From the NCBI GenBank assembly GCA_035516965.1, contig DATIZR010000049.1:20241-84240 (forward strand): a stretch of DNA of 64,000 bases. The letters are read 5' to 3'. How positions within the stretch are numbered: the stretch's first letter is position 1; each line of letters starts with the position of its first letter. A program made the translations under genes and the position numbers. The stretch comes from Nitrospirota bacterium. Lineage in GTDB: Bacteria; Nitrospirota; UBA9217. Below are positions 57,755-64,000 of this stretch, one piece after another. The notes beneath the pieces were generated by a model that ran no database searches, was not told the origin of the DNA, and was given only the letters and a program-made list of their open reading frames with translations.

Positions 57755-58597
57755 ATGTACAAGCTCATTTCAAAACTGTTCGACAGGCTTGAGCGGGGAC
57801 TCAGCCCCAGGGACAAGACGGTCCTGATCTCCCTCCTGCTCGTCATCTCGGTGCTGGGGATCATACTGGCCGTCCGGTACTACAATTACATCCAGAAGAA
57901 CCCCGAGTTCTGCAACAGCTGCCACTTGATGGAAGAGGCCTATACGGCGTGGAAGCTCTCGGGCCACCGGAACATCGTCTGCCAGGACTGCCACCAGCTT
58001 GGCATGATCGAGCAGAACCGGCTGCTGGTCAAATTCATCTTTACGACGGACCGCAAGACGCCCGAGCCGCATGGGAACGAAACACCCTGGAAGGCCTGCA
58101 CGAGGTGTCACTGGGATGATGCCTCGCAGGGATCGGTGAGCGTGAATAAATCAACGGGCCACGCGCGGCACGTATTCACGGAAAAGCTGACCTGCAAGGA
58201 TTGTCACAGCAGGAAGGTGCATGCATTCAGGCCTGACCGTGACGCCTGTCTGCGCTGCCACAAGGATTGGAAGATCCACGGAGTGGGGATGGAGGACATT
58301 TCCTGCCTCCGGTGCCATGCGTTCTCGCCAAAGAAACAGGAAGCGTTCATCCCGGACCGCGAGCGATGCCTGAGCTGCCACCGGAAATCGTCAAAGACAT
58401 CGTTCCCTGACAAGGTTCCCATGGCGCGCCTGAACTGCTACGAGTGCCATAAGCCGCACGCGCGCATCAAGCCCACGGACGAAGATTGCTACCGCTGTCA
58501 TACACGGGAAGTTCTCGAGGCGCATAATCCCGCTGCCCATCGCGGGAACAGGTCATGCAAGACCTGCCATATCCCCCACCGGTGGACGGCCCAATAG
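57755..58597 (+). CDS. Membrane-anchored decaheme c-type cytochrome
   Basis: 280 residues. An N-terminal membrane segment (VLISLLLVISVLGIILAV) is followed by NPEFCNSCHLMEEAY, as in NapC/NirT/NrfH menaquinol dehydrogenases. Ten CxxCH heme sites were counted: CNSCH, CQDCH, CTRCH, CKDCH, CLRCH twice, CLSCH, CYECH, CYRCH and CKTCH. NrfH-like proteins have four or five, so the rest is a multiheme extension. The likely role is moving electrons from menaquinol to periplasmic partners; the acceptor is not in view. The ATG at 57755 has no clear ribosome binding site, and a GTG at 57743 is the alternative. Confidence 0.9.
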   Translation: MYKLISKLFDRLERGLSPRDKTVLISLLLVISVLGIILAVRYYNYIQKNPEFCNSCHLMEEAYTAWKLSGHRNIVCQDCHQLGMIEQNRLLVKFIFTTDRKTPEPHGNETPWKACTRCHWDDASQGSVSVNKSTGHARHVFTEKLTCKDCHSRKVHAFRPDRDACLRCHKDWKIHGVGMEDISCLRCHAFSPKKQEAFIPDRERCLSCHRKSSKTSFPDKVPMARLNCYECHKPHARIKPTDEDCYRCHTREVLEAHNPAAHRGNRSCKTCHIPHRWTAQ

Positions 58598-58610
58598 CCA
58601 GCCCTGCTGC

Positions 58611-58859
58611 CTATCGGGATTTGCGGGTTTTTTTCGTGCCGCTCAGGAAGAGCTCGTTCGGCCGGATCTTGTAGATCCGGCAGAGCGTCATGAGCTTCAT
58701 GAGGCTCGGATTCGTCTCTTTGCCGGATTCCAGGCGGGAGATATAGCCCTGCGTGATCCTTCCCCGCCTATCCACGGCTTTTTCCGACATCCTCGCCACT
58801 TCGCTCATGGACAGCTTGTTCTTGATGCGCATTTTTTGGAGTTTTTCGGCTAGTGTCAT
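58611..58859 (-). CDS. Small XRE-type HTH regulator
   Basis: 82 residues. A helix-turn-helix of the lambda-repressor type fills the protein: LAEKLQKMRIKNKLSMSEVA, then YISRLESGKETNPSLMKLMTLC, ending IRPNELFLSG with a basic tail. It is divergent from the small HTH gene at 59035, across an AT-rich 175-base spacer with palindromes. No phage genes are near. Its own target is probably this spacer. Confidence 0.85.
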   Translation of the reverse strand: MTLAEKLQKMRIKNKLSMSEVARMSEKAVDRRGRITQGYISRLESGKETNPSLMKLMTLCRIYKIRPNELFLSGTKKTRKSR

Positions 58860-58961
58860 ATTTCATTTATACATGGCTTTGAACAGTTTGTCAACAAAAA
58901 GTTGCAAAATATTTTTATATTGGTTGTTTAAAAATGCAAAGATTTGTGCTATAGTAATTTT

Positions 58962-59013
58962 GTTAACATATTAACGGGTTTTGGTACCTTCAATAGTTTC
59001 AAAAGGTTGAAAC
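58962..59013. promoter_or_regulatory. Palindromes between the divergent HTH genes
   Basis: Two dyads lie in the AT-rich spacer: GTTAACATATTAAC (58962-58975) and GTTTCAAAAGGTTGAAAC (58996-59013). The second ends 21 bases before the ATG of the 59035 gene and just upstream of its GGAGG. They look like operators for one or both small regulators. Confidence 0.5.
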
Positions 59014-59034
59014 CTTATGAGTGGAGGTTGAGCT

Positions 59035-59223
59035 ATGTACAAGATTGATGTCTTGGAGAAAAAGCGTTTGGAGAGGGGTCTCAGCTACACCGAAATCGCT
59101 GACAGGCTCGGCATGCATAAGGTGACGGTATCGCGAACCTTGAAGGGTGTGACCATGAAGCCCAGGACGGTAAAGCTTCTGGCAGACTATCTCGGTGTGG
59201 AAATGGAAAGAATCGTGCAGTAA
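59035..59223 (+). CDS. Small HTH DNA-binding protein (62 residues)
   Basis: 62 residues with GGAGG before the ATG. Almost the whole chain is one HTH: KKRLERGLSYTEIADRLGMH, then KVTVSRTLKGVTMKPRTV and LADYLGVEMERIVQ. It is too short for an effector domain, so control is probably by its own concentration or a partner. A strong terminator follows (59290-59328). It forms a divergent pair with the XRE gene. Confidence 0.82.
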   Translation: MYKIDVLEKKRLERGLSYTEIADRLGMHKVTVSRTLKGVTMKPRTVKLLADYLGVEMERIVQ

Positions 59224-59289
59224 CCGCAGCGCACCGGTTCGCTTCTTTTCCGTTCCATCGGAAATACTGATCCTGGACTCATTCTGCAG

Positions 59290-59328
59290 GAGGGTAAGGT
59301 TGAACAAACCTTACCCTTTTTGTTTTTG
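59290..59328 (+). terminator. Terminator after the 62-residue HTH gene
   Basis: The perfect ten-base stem GGGTAAGGTT/AACCTTACCC with a five-base loop is followed by TTTTTGTTTTTG. Confidence 0.92.
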
Positions 59329-59377
59329 TTCCCGTCCCTGAATGTGGTACTATCGCGCATCGTTTACCGGAGGATTG

Positions 59378-60166
59378 ATGACCGATTTCATGAGCGTTGC
59401 GTGCCAGGCCGCGCGGACAGCGGGCTCCATTTTGCGGGAGAACCTCGGCGGTGCCCGGGAGATAACGTATAAGGGCGATATCAACCTTATGACAGAGATG
59501 GACATGCGGTCCGAGCGGGCGATCGTCGGAACGATCAGCGCCGCCTTTCCGGAGCATGGCGTGATAGCGGAGGAGGAAACGGACCTGCGGGGCGGGTCGG
59601 AATTTCGCTGGATCATCGATCCCCTGGACGGGACCACGAACTACGCCCATGGTTATCCCTGCTTCTCTGTCTCCATCGCGCTCGAACACCAGAACGAGGT
59701 CATCGTGGCCGTTGTTTTCGACCCGATGAGGGACGAGCTCTTTTCCGCCCAAAAGGGTTCAGGTGCTTATCTGAATGACAGGAAGGTGCGCGTCTCTTCC
59801 GTTGACACCCTGATCCGGAGTCTTCTGTCGACGGGTTTCCCCTACGATCGAACCGTGAGCGACAGGAACAACATGGACTTCTTTCATGATCTGCTCATGG
59901 CCTCCCAGGAGGTCCGCCGGGATGGGTCTGCGGCTCTTGACCTGTGCTCCGTGGCTGCCGGCCGGTTCGACGGGTTCTGGGAGCTCAAACTGAAGCCCTG
60001 GGACGTGGCAGCCGGCAGCCTGATCGTGCGCGAGGCCGGCGGGGTTGTGTCGGACCTTGCGGGAAATCCGGTTTCCCTCGATGCAGGCGAGATCCTCGCG
60101 AGCAACGGCAGGATCCACCAGCAGATGGTCGAGGTGCTTCAAAATGCCGTAAGGCGTAAGGCGTAA
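59378..60166 (+). CDS. suhB: Inositol-monophosphatase family enzyme (SuhB-like)
   Basis: 262 residues from the ATG at 59378 (GGAGG upstream). Mg-dependent phosphatase of the IMPase superfamily: EEETDLR (first metal Glu), WIIDPLDGTTNYAHG (second metal site), and the late WDVAAGSLIVREAGG. Members act on inositol phosphate, fructose 1,6-bisphosphate or NADP, and SuhB also aids ribosome maturation, so the substrate is open. The next gene on the same strand starts within 30 bases. Confidence 0.9.
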   Translation: MTDFMSVACQAARTAGSILRENLGGAREITYKGDINLMTEMDMRSERAIVGTISAAFPEHGVIAEEETDLRGGSEFRWIIDPLDGTTNYAHGYPCFSVSIALEHQNEVIVAVVFDPMRDELFSAQKGSGAYLNDRKVRVSSVDTLIRSLLSTGFPYDRTVSDRNNMDFFHDLLMASQEVRRDGSAALDLCSVAAGRFDGFWELKLKPWDVAAGSLIVREAGGVVSDLAGNPVSLDAGEILASNGRIHQQMVEVLQNAVRRKA

Positions 60167-60193
60167 GCATGCTCCAGCCAAAGGAGTGGCACA

Positions 60194-61315
60194 ATATCTT
60201 CCCTTGTTTCCATATCCCGCTGTTCTGACTACGATCGCGATCGAATCCAGGACGCAGTTCGCCGGTCCGTGGTCCTGCTCGGCGGGATTGCGGCATTCAT
60301 CAGGCCCGGCGAACGCGTGCTTATCAAGCCCAATCTCCTGAAGGCGAGCCCGCCGGACAGGGCCGTGGTAACGCACCCCGAGATCCTTCGCGCCGTCATT
60401 CGCCTTGTTCATGAGGCGGGCGCCGAGGCCGTGGTGGGCGACAGTCCGGGGTTTGGCGAACTCCGCCGGGTCTGCGAGAAGTCGGGCATCCTTGAGGTCA
60501 TCGAGGAGGAAGGAGCGGATCTGGCGGACTTTGAGCAGGCGGTCAAGATCAAGAACCGCGGCCAGTTCCATCATTTTGAGATAGCCCGTGCGGTCCATGA
60601 CGCCGATGCCGTCATCAACGTTCCCAAGCTCAAGACCCACGGCATGATGACGATCACCGGCGCGGTCAAGAACCTGTTCGGCTGCATCCCGGGAAGACGC
60701 AAGGTCCAGTGGCATTTCAACGCCGGCGTAAACCGCGAGGCCTTTGCGCGGATGCTGGTCGAACTGTGCGCACTGATCAAGCCTCGTCTGACCGTGATGG
60801 ATGCGGTCGTGGGCATGGAAGGGAACGGACCCGGGAGCGGCGACCCCCGGACGATCGGGCTCGTACTGGCCGGAGCGGACCCCGTTGCCGTGGATGTGGT
60901 CTCGGGGGCTCTCCTCGGCGCGGACCCCGCGCTGCTGTATGTCATCAGGGCTGCGGCCGAGGCCGGAATCGGAGAGACGCATCTCCACAGAATCGCGGTT
61001 TCCGGGGAGTCTCTTGGCGCGGTTTCGGTCAGGGGCTTTCGGCTCCCGCCCCGGGAACATCTCGAATGGCGCCTGCCCGAATGGGCCCGCGGGCTTCTCA
61101 AGGACGCCCTGACCACACGGCCGGTCATCGATCACGGGGCCTGCATCCGGTGCGGGATCTGCCAGGGACACTGCCCTCAGGGAGCGATCAGTGACGCGGG
61201 AAAACAGCTCGAGATCCGCTACCGAGACTGCATCCGCTGCTTCTGCTGCCAGGAGTTCTGTCCCCAGGGCGCCATCACTGTCGGCAGGGGATGGGCTCTC
61301 AAGATCGTGAGATAG
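60194..61315 (+). CDS. DUF362 protein with two C-terminal [4Fe-4S] motifs
   Basis: About 373 residues if read from ATA at 60194. The DUF362 fold is clear (SDYDRDRIQDAV, then RPGERVLIKPNLL, VPKLKTHGMMTITGAVKNLFG, and PRLTVMDAVVGMEG). Near the C-terminus two ferredoxin motifs (CIRCGICQGHCP and CIRCFCCQEFCP) can hold two [4Fe-4S] clusters. The first usual start is GTG at 60269, which would remove the first strand and helix of the domain. AAGGAG lies seven bases before ATA 60194, where the family's N-terminus is expected. Either a rare AUA start, a recent ATG-to-ATA change, or a truncated but working protein is possible. The function is unknown; electron transfer is likely. Confidence 0.78.
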   Translation: MSSLVSISRCSDYDRDRIQDAVRRSVVLLGGIAAFIRPGERVLIKPNLLKASPPDRAVVTHPEILRAVIRLVHEAGAEAVVGDSPGFGELRRVCEKSGILEVIEEEGADLADFEQAVKIKNRGQFHHFEIARAVHDADAVINVPKLKTHGMMTITGAVKNLFGCIPGRRKVQWHFNAGVNREAFARMLVELCALIKPRLTVMDAVVGMEGNGPGSGDPRTIGLVLAGADPVAVDVVSGALLGADPALLYVIRAAAEAGIGETHLHRIAVSGESLGAVSVRGFRLPPREHLEWRLPEWARGLLKDALTTRPVIDHGACIRCGICQGHCPQGAISDAGKQLEIRYRDCIRCFCCQEFCPQGAITVGRGWALKIVR

Positions 61316-61324
61316 GCATCCCGT

Positions 61325-62248
61325 TCAGCCCGGGGACTCATCCCTCTTTTCCCCGGTGTCATCTTCCTTTGCTCGATCGTCTTCCCCGGGTTCAAGCTCC
61401 GCTGCGACCTTGTCAGGGTCCAGGTCAAGAACCTCTTCGTCACCGATCTCATAGAACTGATCCTGTCCAGCGCTTGCGGGATCGCTGCCGCGCTCCAACA
61501 ACTCACGATACACGAAGGGTTTGATGGTGACCGGAAGGGACGGATCCGCGTAGAGCTCGCGGAGATCCACAAGCTTCATGTCCTTCAAAAAACGGATCGA
61601 TGTCGACAGGGGTGTATGGGTATTCCGGACCAGCGAGTAGCGGATGAGCGGGCGGCGCGACCAGACCGAGTGCTGTGAGATCAGGAGGATCGTTTCCGGT
61701 ACGGTATCCACACGGGCGATGACCTTGAACAGGTGGGCCTCGACGAGGTGCGGATTATTGAGGCAGAGCCGGACCACCTCCGGGATCCGCTCCTGGAGCA
61801 GTTTGAGCAGGACCGCGCCTGCTGCCTTCTTGGCGAGCGTCTTCTTGTTTCCCAGCGGCATGGTCGGGATGCGCTCGGTGAGCATGCTCTCGACCTTGTG
61901 CCGGAACACGGAGGGGACGTGGGGGCTGCGCGTTAATTCCTCGAGGTCGAAGACGCGGAGAAAACGCGCGATCGAAAGGGACACCGTGAGCGGCGACCGG
62001 GGGTTCCTGGCAAGGGCAAGCTTGACGGGATAACTCTCGGACCAGCGCCTGTCCTTTGCGATCATTTCCAGGACATCGGAAGGAAGGTTCTTTCTGCCCG
62101 CCACGATCAGGACATCCTCCTCGGTCACATTTCTGCCCTGGAGGAGAGACCTGACCACCCGGGGAGACGGATCGTGGATATACAGCCGGACTTCATCGGC
62201 TCCCGCAGCGGACGCCCGCTCGACTCTTGTCTCCTCCGGCTCGTTCAT
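61325..62248 (-). CDS. Helical-repeat protein of unknown function
   Basis: 307 residues from the ATG at 62248, or 320 from an upstream TTG at 62287 that would lie inside the insertion sequence end. The chain is built of helix pairs of LRV/HEAT-like type (VVRSLLQGRNVTEEDVLIV, then VKLALARNPRSPLTVSL, and later RYSLVRNTHTPLSTSI) and ends in an acidic tail. I have no name for the family; similar repeat proteins bind other proteins. Its -10 box is six bases from the ATG, and its best -35 lies in the neighbouring insertion sequence. Confidence 0.72.
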   Translation of the reverse strand: MNEPEETRVERASAAGADEVRLYIHDPSPRVVRSLLQGRNVTEEDVLIVAGRKNLPSDVLEMIAKDRRWSESYPVKLALARNPRSPLTVSLSIARFLRVFDLEELTRSPHVPSVFRHKVESMLTERIPTMPLGNKKTLAKKAAGAVLLKLLQERIPEVVRLCLNNPHLVEAHLFKVIARVDTVPETILLISQHSVWSRRPLIRYSLVRNTHTPLSTSIRFLKDMKLVDLRELYADPSLPVTIKPFVYRELLERGSDPASAGQDQFYEIGDEEVLDLDPDKVAAELEPGEDDRAKEDDTGEKRDESPG

Positions 62249-62254
62249 GGTCCC

Positions 62255-62282
62255 ATTATACGAAGTTTCAATTCTATGTAAC
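62255..62282 (-). promoter_or_regulatory. Possible hybrid promoter of the 61325 gene at the IS edge
   Basis: Minus-strand GTTACA (62277-62282), a 16-base spacer and a perfect TATAAT (62255-62260), then six bases and the ATG at 62248. The -35 lies in the terminal inverted repeat of the insertion sequence, so the insertion may have supplied it. The distance implies a leaderless or nearly leaderless mRNA. Confidence 0.5.
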
Positions 62283-63679
62283 AGCAAAATGATAATGTCC
62301 TATTCTGGCAAAGTAGAAATGTCCTATTTTAAGTTACAATGCCCCGATGCAATTGGAGGGGAGTGTGACGAAAAAGGACATGATTACTATGAGCCGGAGA
62401 GAGTCAAAAAGGCTGCACGTTATCCACCAGGCATTGGATAAGAGGATCACCCAGGCCAAGGCTGCGGAGCTTGTTGGTCTGAGCAGCAGGCAGCTTCGGC
62501 GGATGCTCAAACGGGTACGAGAAGAAGGAGACGATAGCATCAGCCATCGATCCCGCGGCAAGAGCTCGAATCGTCGTGTCCCCAAGAAGATCAAAGAGAA
62601 AGCACTTACGCTGTATCGGGAGAAGTACAATGATTTCGGCCCTACCTTTGCCAGCGAGAAGCTTCTTGACGTTCATGCAATCAAAGTAAGCAAGGAGACT
62701 CTTCGTCTATGGCTGAATAAGGAAAACATCCCTTATGAGAAGCGCAAGGGTAGAAAGCATCGGCAATGGCGCGAGAGAAAGCATCATTTCGGTGAGATGG
62801 TCCAGATGGATGGTTCCCATCATGACTGGTTCGAAGGCCGGGGTCCTGAGTGTGTACTAATGGGATATATTGATGATGCCACAGGAACGGTGTCTGGTCG
62901 TTTCTATGACTATGAAGGGACGATGCCAGCCATGGACAGCTTCAAGCGGTATATCAAGCGCTACGGCATTCCCCAGAGCGTCTATTTGGACAAACACTCA
63001 ACGTATAAATCCCCGGCCAAGCCGAGCATCGAGGATGAGTTGGAAGATAAAAAACCCATGAGCCAGTTTGAGAGGAGTCTAGCAGAGCTCGTGGTAACGG
63101 TCCACCATGCTAATTCACCCCAAGCAAAAGGCAGAGTAGAAAGAAGTTTTCGAACGCTTCAGGATCGTCTGGTTAAAGAGATGAGGCTTGCCGGGGTTAA
63201 CAGCGTTGAGCGGGCAAATGAATTCCTGATAAAATATCTGCCAACGCACAACACGAGATTCAAGGTAAAGCCCGTTTCGGAAGTCGATTTACACCGACTC
63301 GCGCTGTCCATGAGAGAACTCGACAAGATTTTCTGCATTCGCGAGGAGCGTACGCTGCGGAATGATTTCACCATCGCCTACAACGGCAAACTCTACCAAA
63401 TCAAAGACGCCGTAAAAGCCCAAAAGGTCGCTGTCGAAGAACGCATGGATGGATCTCTACACATAAGTCACCGAGGCCTGGATTTAAGATACCGGGAGGT
63501 TAAGAAACGAGCAGCTAAAGAGAAGCTAGAAAAGCCGCTATTAATTGACAGGAAGTATCAACCGGCTGATCACCCATGGAAAAGACTCAGAAGAGCATCG
63601 GTACAACTTCCCGTTGCCTCCTAAAAGCGGACATTTTTACTTTGCTTAGAATAGGACATTTCTACTTTGGCTTGACATA
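62275..63679 (+). mobile_element. ISNCY-type insertion sequence, about 1.4 kb
   Basis: The terminal inverted repeats run about 48 bases with mismatches: left from TATGTAACAGC (62275), right ending GCTTGACATA (63679, read inverted as TATGTCAAGC). Each end carries the motif AAAGTAGAAATGTCCTATT or a close variant, twice, probably the transposase binding sites. One intact transposase gene fills the element. No certain target-site duplication is visible. The element is less GC-rich than its surroundings. Confidence 0.85.
62365..63624 (+). CDS. ISNCY-family DDE transposase
   Basis: 419 residues from the GTG at 62365, which has GGAGGGG just upstream; the ATG at 62347 has none. N-terminal HTH region: ITQAKAAELVGLSSRQLRRM. 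The DDE catalytic core follows: MVQMDGSHHDWFEGRGPE (first Asp), SVYLDKHSTY (second Asp) and AKGRVERSFRTLQDRLVKE (Glu). The HDWFEGRGP string is a hallmark of the group NCBI labels ISNCY. The frame is uninterrupted and complete, so the element may be active. Confidence 0.9.
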   Translation: MTKKDMITMSRRESKRLHVIHQALDKRITQAKAAELVGLSSRQLRRMLKRVREEGDDSISHRSRGKSSNRRVPKKIKEKALTLYREKYNDFGPTFASEKLLDVHAIKVSKETLRLWLNKENIPYEKRKGRKHRQWRERKHHFGEMVQMDGSHHDWFEGRGPECVLMGYIDDATGTVSGRFYDYEGTMPAMDSFKRYIKRYGIPQSVYLDKHSTYKSPAKPSIEDELEDKKPMSQFERSLAELVVTVHHANSPQAKGRVERSFRTLQDRLVKEMRLAGVNSVERANEFLIKYLPTHNTRFKVKPVSEVDLHRLALSMRELDKIFCIREERTLRNDFTIAYNGKLYQIKDAVKAQKVAVEERMDGSLHISHRGLDLRYREVKKRAAKEKLEKPLLIDRKYQPADHPWKRLRRASVQLPVAS

Positions 63680-63693
63680 CTCTTTCAACATCG

Positions 63694-63722
63694 TTGACAG
63701 AAGATTAGTACTGACATATAGT
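63694..63722 (+). promoter_or_regulatory. Promoter of the terminal lipoprotein gene
   Basis: TTGACA (63694-63699), exactly 17 bases, then TATAGT (63717-63722), 49 bases before the ATG at 63771. It lies 15 bases outside the IS right end. Confidence 0.75.
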
Positions 63723-63770
63723 TGTCAAAAAAACTTGCGTTTGCTAAACAACTTTCGAGGTGTGAAATAA

Positions 63771-64000
63771 ATGCCTTTTTTCCGTACATATTTGATGTCT
63801 ATCGCACTCTTAGCTTTGCAGATGCTACTATCAGGATGTGCAACATTTTTGGTGACCCAAAAGGTCGAGCCCCCGGAGAAGTTAATGCAATTCGATTCGG
63901 TATGCACTTCTAACTCTTATAAAGATGAAATCATTTTCAATTTTGTTGTTAACTTAGACCAGACTCGGGAAAACGAGATTTGGTGTGCGAAATTACCAGT
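63771..64000 (+). CDS. Lipoprotein, 5' fragment cut by the window end
   Basis: 76 codons are visible and the frame is open at the window edge. GAGGTG lies eight bases before the ATG. The start has a signal peptide with a good lipobox (LLSGC), then ATFLVTQKVEPPEKLMQF and a beta-rich stretch. The DNA is much AT-richer than the rest of the window, which fits acquired material next to the insertion sequence. The family is not recognised. Confidence 0.75.
   Translation, partial: MPFFRTYLMSIALLALQMLLSGCATFLVTQKVEPPEKLMQFDSVCTSNSYKDEIIFNFVVNLDQTRENEIWCAKLP

Overview
The window reads as high-GC chromosomal DNA of a Gram-negative anaerobe or microaerophile. An outer membrane is implied by LptE, MurJ and several lipoproteins. 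Menaquinone is made by the futalosine route (MqnB, MqnD). There is a membrane-anchored decaheme cytochrome and an archaeal-type methionine adenosyltransferase. The gene mix (futalosine pathway, archaeal-type MAT, ilv-psd-pss-leu cluster, multiheme cytochrome, many small Cys-rich proteins) fits Nitrospirota best, with a Desulfuromonas/Geobacter-like lineage as the main alternative. This assignment is inference: no rRNA gene is present.

Layout. 1-11 kb: the 3' end of comEC, a LysR regulator, a CCA/poly(A) polymerase-family enzyme, a DUF4145 protein, aroB-aroK-aroC on the minus strand, a decayed PPC/DUF296 gene, mqnB, mqnD, a fused moaD-moaE, and a Cys-rich MerR regulator overlapping ccdA. 11-15 kb: a monocistronic 57-residue zinc-ribbon gene, aspS, a broken two-CxxC gene and archaeal-type MAT. 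15.2-23.2 kb: one minus-strand gene of 2636 codons. It joins an ETF:quinone oxidoreductase-like flavoprotein, its ferredoxin domain, two acyl-CoA dehydrogenase-like modules, and ETF beta- and alpha-like modules in a single chain. This is the most unusual object in the window. 23.5-42.4 kb: mostly housekeeping genes (der, leuS, lptE, holA, rpsT, murJ, ogt, guaB, a large-subunit-type pseudouridine synthase with a repeated basic tail, acyP, tsaB, rimI) mixed with small uncharacterised proteins. 42.6-57.7 kb: branched-chain amino acid and aspartate-family biosynthesis (ilvD, ilvB, ilvN, a lipoprotein, ilvC, psd, pssA, leuA, leuC, leuD, leuB, then two unlike aspartate-semialdehyde dehydrogenases). 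57.7-64 kb: a decaheme cytochrome, a divergent pair of small HTH regulators, an inositol-phosphatase family enzyme, a DUF362 ferredoxin-like protein with no standard start codon at its natural N-terminus, a repeat protein, a complete ISNCY-type insertion sequence of about 1.4 kb, and the start of an AT-richer lipoprotein gene cut by the window edge.

How the parts fit. MqnB/MqnD supply menaquinone. The giant flavoprotein has the modules needed to move electrons from an acyl-CoA through ETF to the quinone pool, and the decaheme protein could take electrons from menaquinol. ilv/leu/asd make Val, Ile, Leu and aspartate-family precursors, with the two phosphatidylethanolamine genes embedded among them. 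Several intergenic gaps carry decayed inverted repeats (ACCACGAAG/ACCACAGAG type). No rRNA, tRNA or CRISPR array was recognised. Functions come from motif reading alone; no database search was run.
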